Source of the DNA: Candidatus Woesearchaeota archaeon
Lineage (GTDB): Archaea; Nanobdellota; Nanobdellia; Woesearchaeales; GCA-2686295
Reading direction: 5' to 3'
Assembly (NCBI GenBank): GCA_937912225.1
Contig: CALDOJ010000016.1
Location: 1 to 60,486 of the forward strand
DNA: 60,486 nt
A program made the position numbers and the translations under genes. Positions 59,314 to 60,486 of this stretch are shown in pieces (position 1 is the first letter of the stretch; every line of letters starts with the position of its first letter). The notes below the pieces were generated by a model. That model was not told the origin of the DNA and did no database searches. It saw only the letters and a program-made list of their open reading frames with translations.

Positions 59314-60126
59314 TTACTGTTTATTGGTTAGCACTAAGTCTAATGCACTCGTAAGTTCTTTTATTTGTTTTTTAGAAGGATCTAATCCGTCATCTCTAAT
59401 ATATTGAAATGGTAGACTGTAGAATGTTATGAAAGAGTTTTGATTAAGTTTAGGATACCATTTTTTTTCAATTTGAAAATATTGTTCAAGGTTTTCGAAT
59501 CCGTCTTTTCGTAATTCTTCTTCTGTTAATTGGTAAGGAAGACAAATAGTTACTTGATTAATTTTATGGGTGTTCATTACAGGTCTAGAGCCTCGAGATG
59601 ATTTAATATAACCTTTGATTCCAACACGATCAGGTCTGTTAATTTCTGCTAATACTTCATTTATTTCAAAAGCGATTTTATTATATTCTTTTTCATGATT
59701 TTTAGATCCTACAATTAACATGTTTGAAATAGTAGGAAGTCGTATTTTTTTGTCGATAAACCTATTAGTCCCTTCTTTAAACTGACCTTCCCATTCAGTA
59801 CCATCAAATTGATTGTAAGGGAAGAAAAAAGTGTTCCAAACTCCTGGAGTCATAATAAGATATTTATCGATATAAAGATTTAGACTAAATTCTTTCATAT
59901 ATGCTGCTATAATTGGATGAGCTTTGTAATCATCAATATCAATTAAATTTGAAGACATAAGAAAATCAAGTCTTCCATCTTCACTTAGATGAACTTGTGG
60001 ATAAACAGCATCATCAATATTGTCTAAACATAAATCTTCATATTCTCTGTTTAATCTTTCAGAAAGTCTTGATAAGTTATCTAATAATTTTTGATTGGGT
60101 CGAGTTTTAACCTTTTGTTGAACCAT
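59314..60126 (-). CDS. Uncharacterised soluble protein
   Basis: About 270 residues from ATG 60126 (MVQQKVKTRPNQKLLDNLS); an in-frame ATG at 60159 adds 11 hydrophobic residues that look like untranslated sequence. No signal, membrane segment or family motif was recognised. Landmarks are LMTPGVWNTFFFPYNQFDGT, RPVMNTHKINQVTICLPYQL and EKKWYPKLNQNSFITFYSLP. It is a mixed alpha/beta protein rich in aromatic residues. It lies upstream of the L1 operon on the same strand, but L1 has its own promoter. Confidence 0.6.
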   Translation of the reverse strand: MVQQKVKTRPNQKLLDNLSRLSERLNREYEDLCLDNIDDAVYPQVHLSEDGRLDFLMSSNLIDIDDYKAHPIIAAYMKEFSLNLYIDKYLIMTPGVWNTFFFPYNQFDGTEWEGQFKEGTNRFIDKKIRLPTISNMLIVGSKNHEKEYNKIAFEINEVLAEINRPDRVGIKGYIKSSRGSRPVMNTHKINQVTICLPYQLTEEELRKDGFENLEQYFQIEKKWYPKLNQNSFITFYSLPFQYIRDDGLDPSKKQIKELTSALDLVLTNKQ

Positions 60127-60185
60127 ATTTACAAGGAATAAAACTGTTAATATAAACATTTAGTTGATGTAAAGAAAAATTAAAG

Positions 60186-60249
60186 CGCCAACGCTCAGAT
60201 TAAACTGAACAAAGTGAAGTTTTGCTAAAAAACTTGTTTTCTGAGCATG
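60186..60249. repeat. Diverged copy of the tRNA-Ser 3' end and its flanking repeat
   Basis: CGCCAACGCTCAGATT (60186-60201) matches the tRNA-Ser 3' end at 60301-60316 in 14 of 16 bases. It is followed by TGAAC...AGTGA...AAAAAC..TGTTTT..GAGCATG, a diverged form of the element repeated at 60384-60434. The rest of the 141-bp gap (60160-60300) is otherwise AT-rich with a chance-like GGTTCAAATCC. Confidence 0.55.
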
Positions 60250-60300
60250 AACTGGAGGTTCAAATCCCTTCTGATAACATATTAAGAATTGAATAGAAAA

Positions 60301-60382
60301 CGCCAACGCCCGGATTTGAACCGGGAATTCCAAAGGAACTGGCTCTCAAGGCCAGCGCAATACCGAGTTATGCGACGTTGGC
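60301..60382 (-). tRNA. tRNA-Ser (UGA)
   Basis: Acceptor GCCAACG/CGTTGGC with discriminator G, D-stem GCA/TGC, anticodon stem CTGGC/GCCAG with loop CTTGAGA (anticodon TGA, codon UCA). The long variable arm TTCC-TTT-GGAA is typical of serine, and the T-arm is CCCGG-TTCAAAT-CCGGG. CCA is not encoded and no intron is seen. The 5' flank is a tandem repeat that also copies the first 13 bases of the gene. Confidence 0.93.
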
Positions 60383-60486
60383 GTGAACGTTAGTGAGCGA
60401 CAAGTAGCGGCCAAAAACAATGTTTTTGAGCATGCGACGTTGGCGTGAACGTTAGTGAGCGACAAGTAGCGGCCAAAAACAATGTT
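60370..60486. repeat. 62-bp tandem repeat containing the tRNA-Ser 5' end and a hairpin
   Basis: ATGCGACGTTGGCGTGAACG begins at 60370 and again at 60432, with the intervening 62 bp repeated without visible change up to the window edge. Each unit contains the first 13 bases of tRNA-Ser and CAAAAAC-AAT-GTTTTTG, a seven-base-pair hairpin. The array continues beyond the window. Confidence 0.85.

Noticed and set aside
60257..60267. GGTTCAAATCC on the plus strand, like a tRNA T-arm
   Set aside because: The flanking bases do not form a T-stem or any acceptor or anticodon stem, so no tRNA can be built.

Overview
This AT-rich window (about one third G+C by eye) comes from an archaeon. The archaeal markers are an Orc1/Cdc6 initiator, an ATP-dependent DNA ligase, ribosomal proteins L1, L10/P0 and P1-type L12, Dph5, SecF-SecD, a TatD/Era-like/DUF2073/Zn-ribbon set, class III and type IV pilin signals, TATA-type promoters and GGTGA-type Shine-Dalgarno (SD) sites. 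The mixture of small lineage-specific proteins, coiled-coil proteins and very large Asn/Thr-rich surface proteins suggests a DPANN archaeon, most likely of the Woesearchaeota/Pacearchaeota type. That placement is an inference from gene content. All calls were made by reading the sequence; no database search was run.

Layout. 1-2,991: the end of an unknown gene, pyrG and an MFS transporter. 3,012-12,741: a 3,183-residue surface protein whose start is overlapped by a short, apparently unannotated HTH gene. 12,906-15,656: an M50 protease with a membrane-anchored neighbour, an HD hydrolase and a possible ADP-ribosyltransferase-fold protein. 15,745-18,299: an AbrB-PhoU regulator, a Bat-type HTH regulator flanked by two similar palindromes, and an atypical SDR protein. 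18,464-20,359: ftsZ and a winged-helix regulator. 20,471-24,002: three tandem HAD paralogues behind DNA ligase. 24,097-27,176: inositol-phosphatase-family protein, a zinc protein, an MscS-like membrane protein and orc1/cdc6. 27,177-27,853: a probable replication-origin segment with ORB-like sites, then three tiny genes each with a good SD. 27,854-32,446: TsaC, a phosphoesterase, and an iron-sulfur/oxidative-stress block (rubredoxin-like protein, IscU, IscS, ferredoxin, SOD). 32,580-36,696: arginase-fold protein, TatD, the Zn-ribbon/DUF2073/Era-like GTPase cluster, and two class III pilin-like genes. 36,802-39,497: secF-secD. 39,498-42,572: ART-fold protein, an intron-containing tRNA-Val, CYTH protein, methyltransferase and an acidic protein. 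42,683-44,566: a second surface protein. 44,633-49,517: an NTase-HEPN protein and an uncharacterised three-gene operon (helical protein, coiled coil, endonuclease-IV-like TIM barrel). 49,606-55,422: CPA2 antiporter, CorA, M29 aminopeptidase, stand-alone NFACT-R protein, pilin, stomatin. 55,500-60,126: dph5, a COG1340-type coiled coil, L12, L10, L1 and an unknown gene. 60,160-60,486: tRNA-Ser embedded in repeats.

Most striking points: (i) three genes whose reading frames fit only AUU or AUA starts, each five bases after a GGTGAT/GGTGAC SD; (ii) a tRNA-Val(GAC) with an apparent D-arm intron and C33; (iii) three micro-proteins beside ORB-like sites and orc1; (iv) a perfect ten-base-pair hairpin covering the SD and start codon of a HAD gene; (v) the giant adhesin coupled to a tiny HTH protein; (vi) the lineage-specific TIM-barrel operon.
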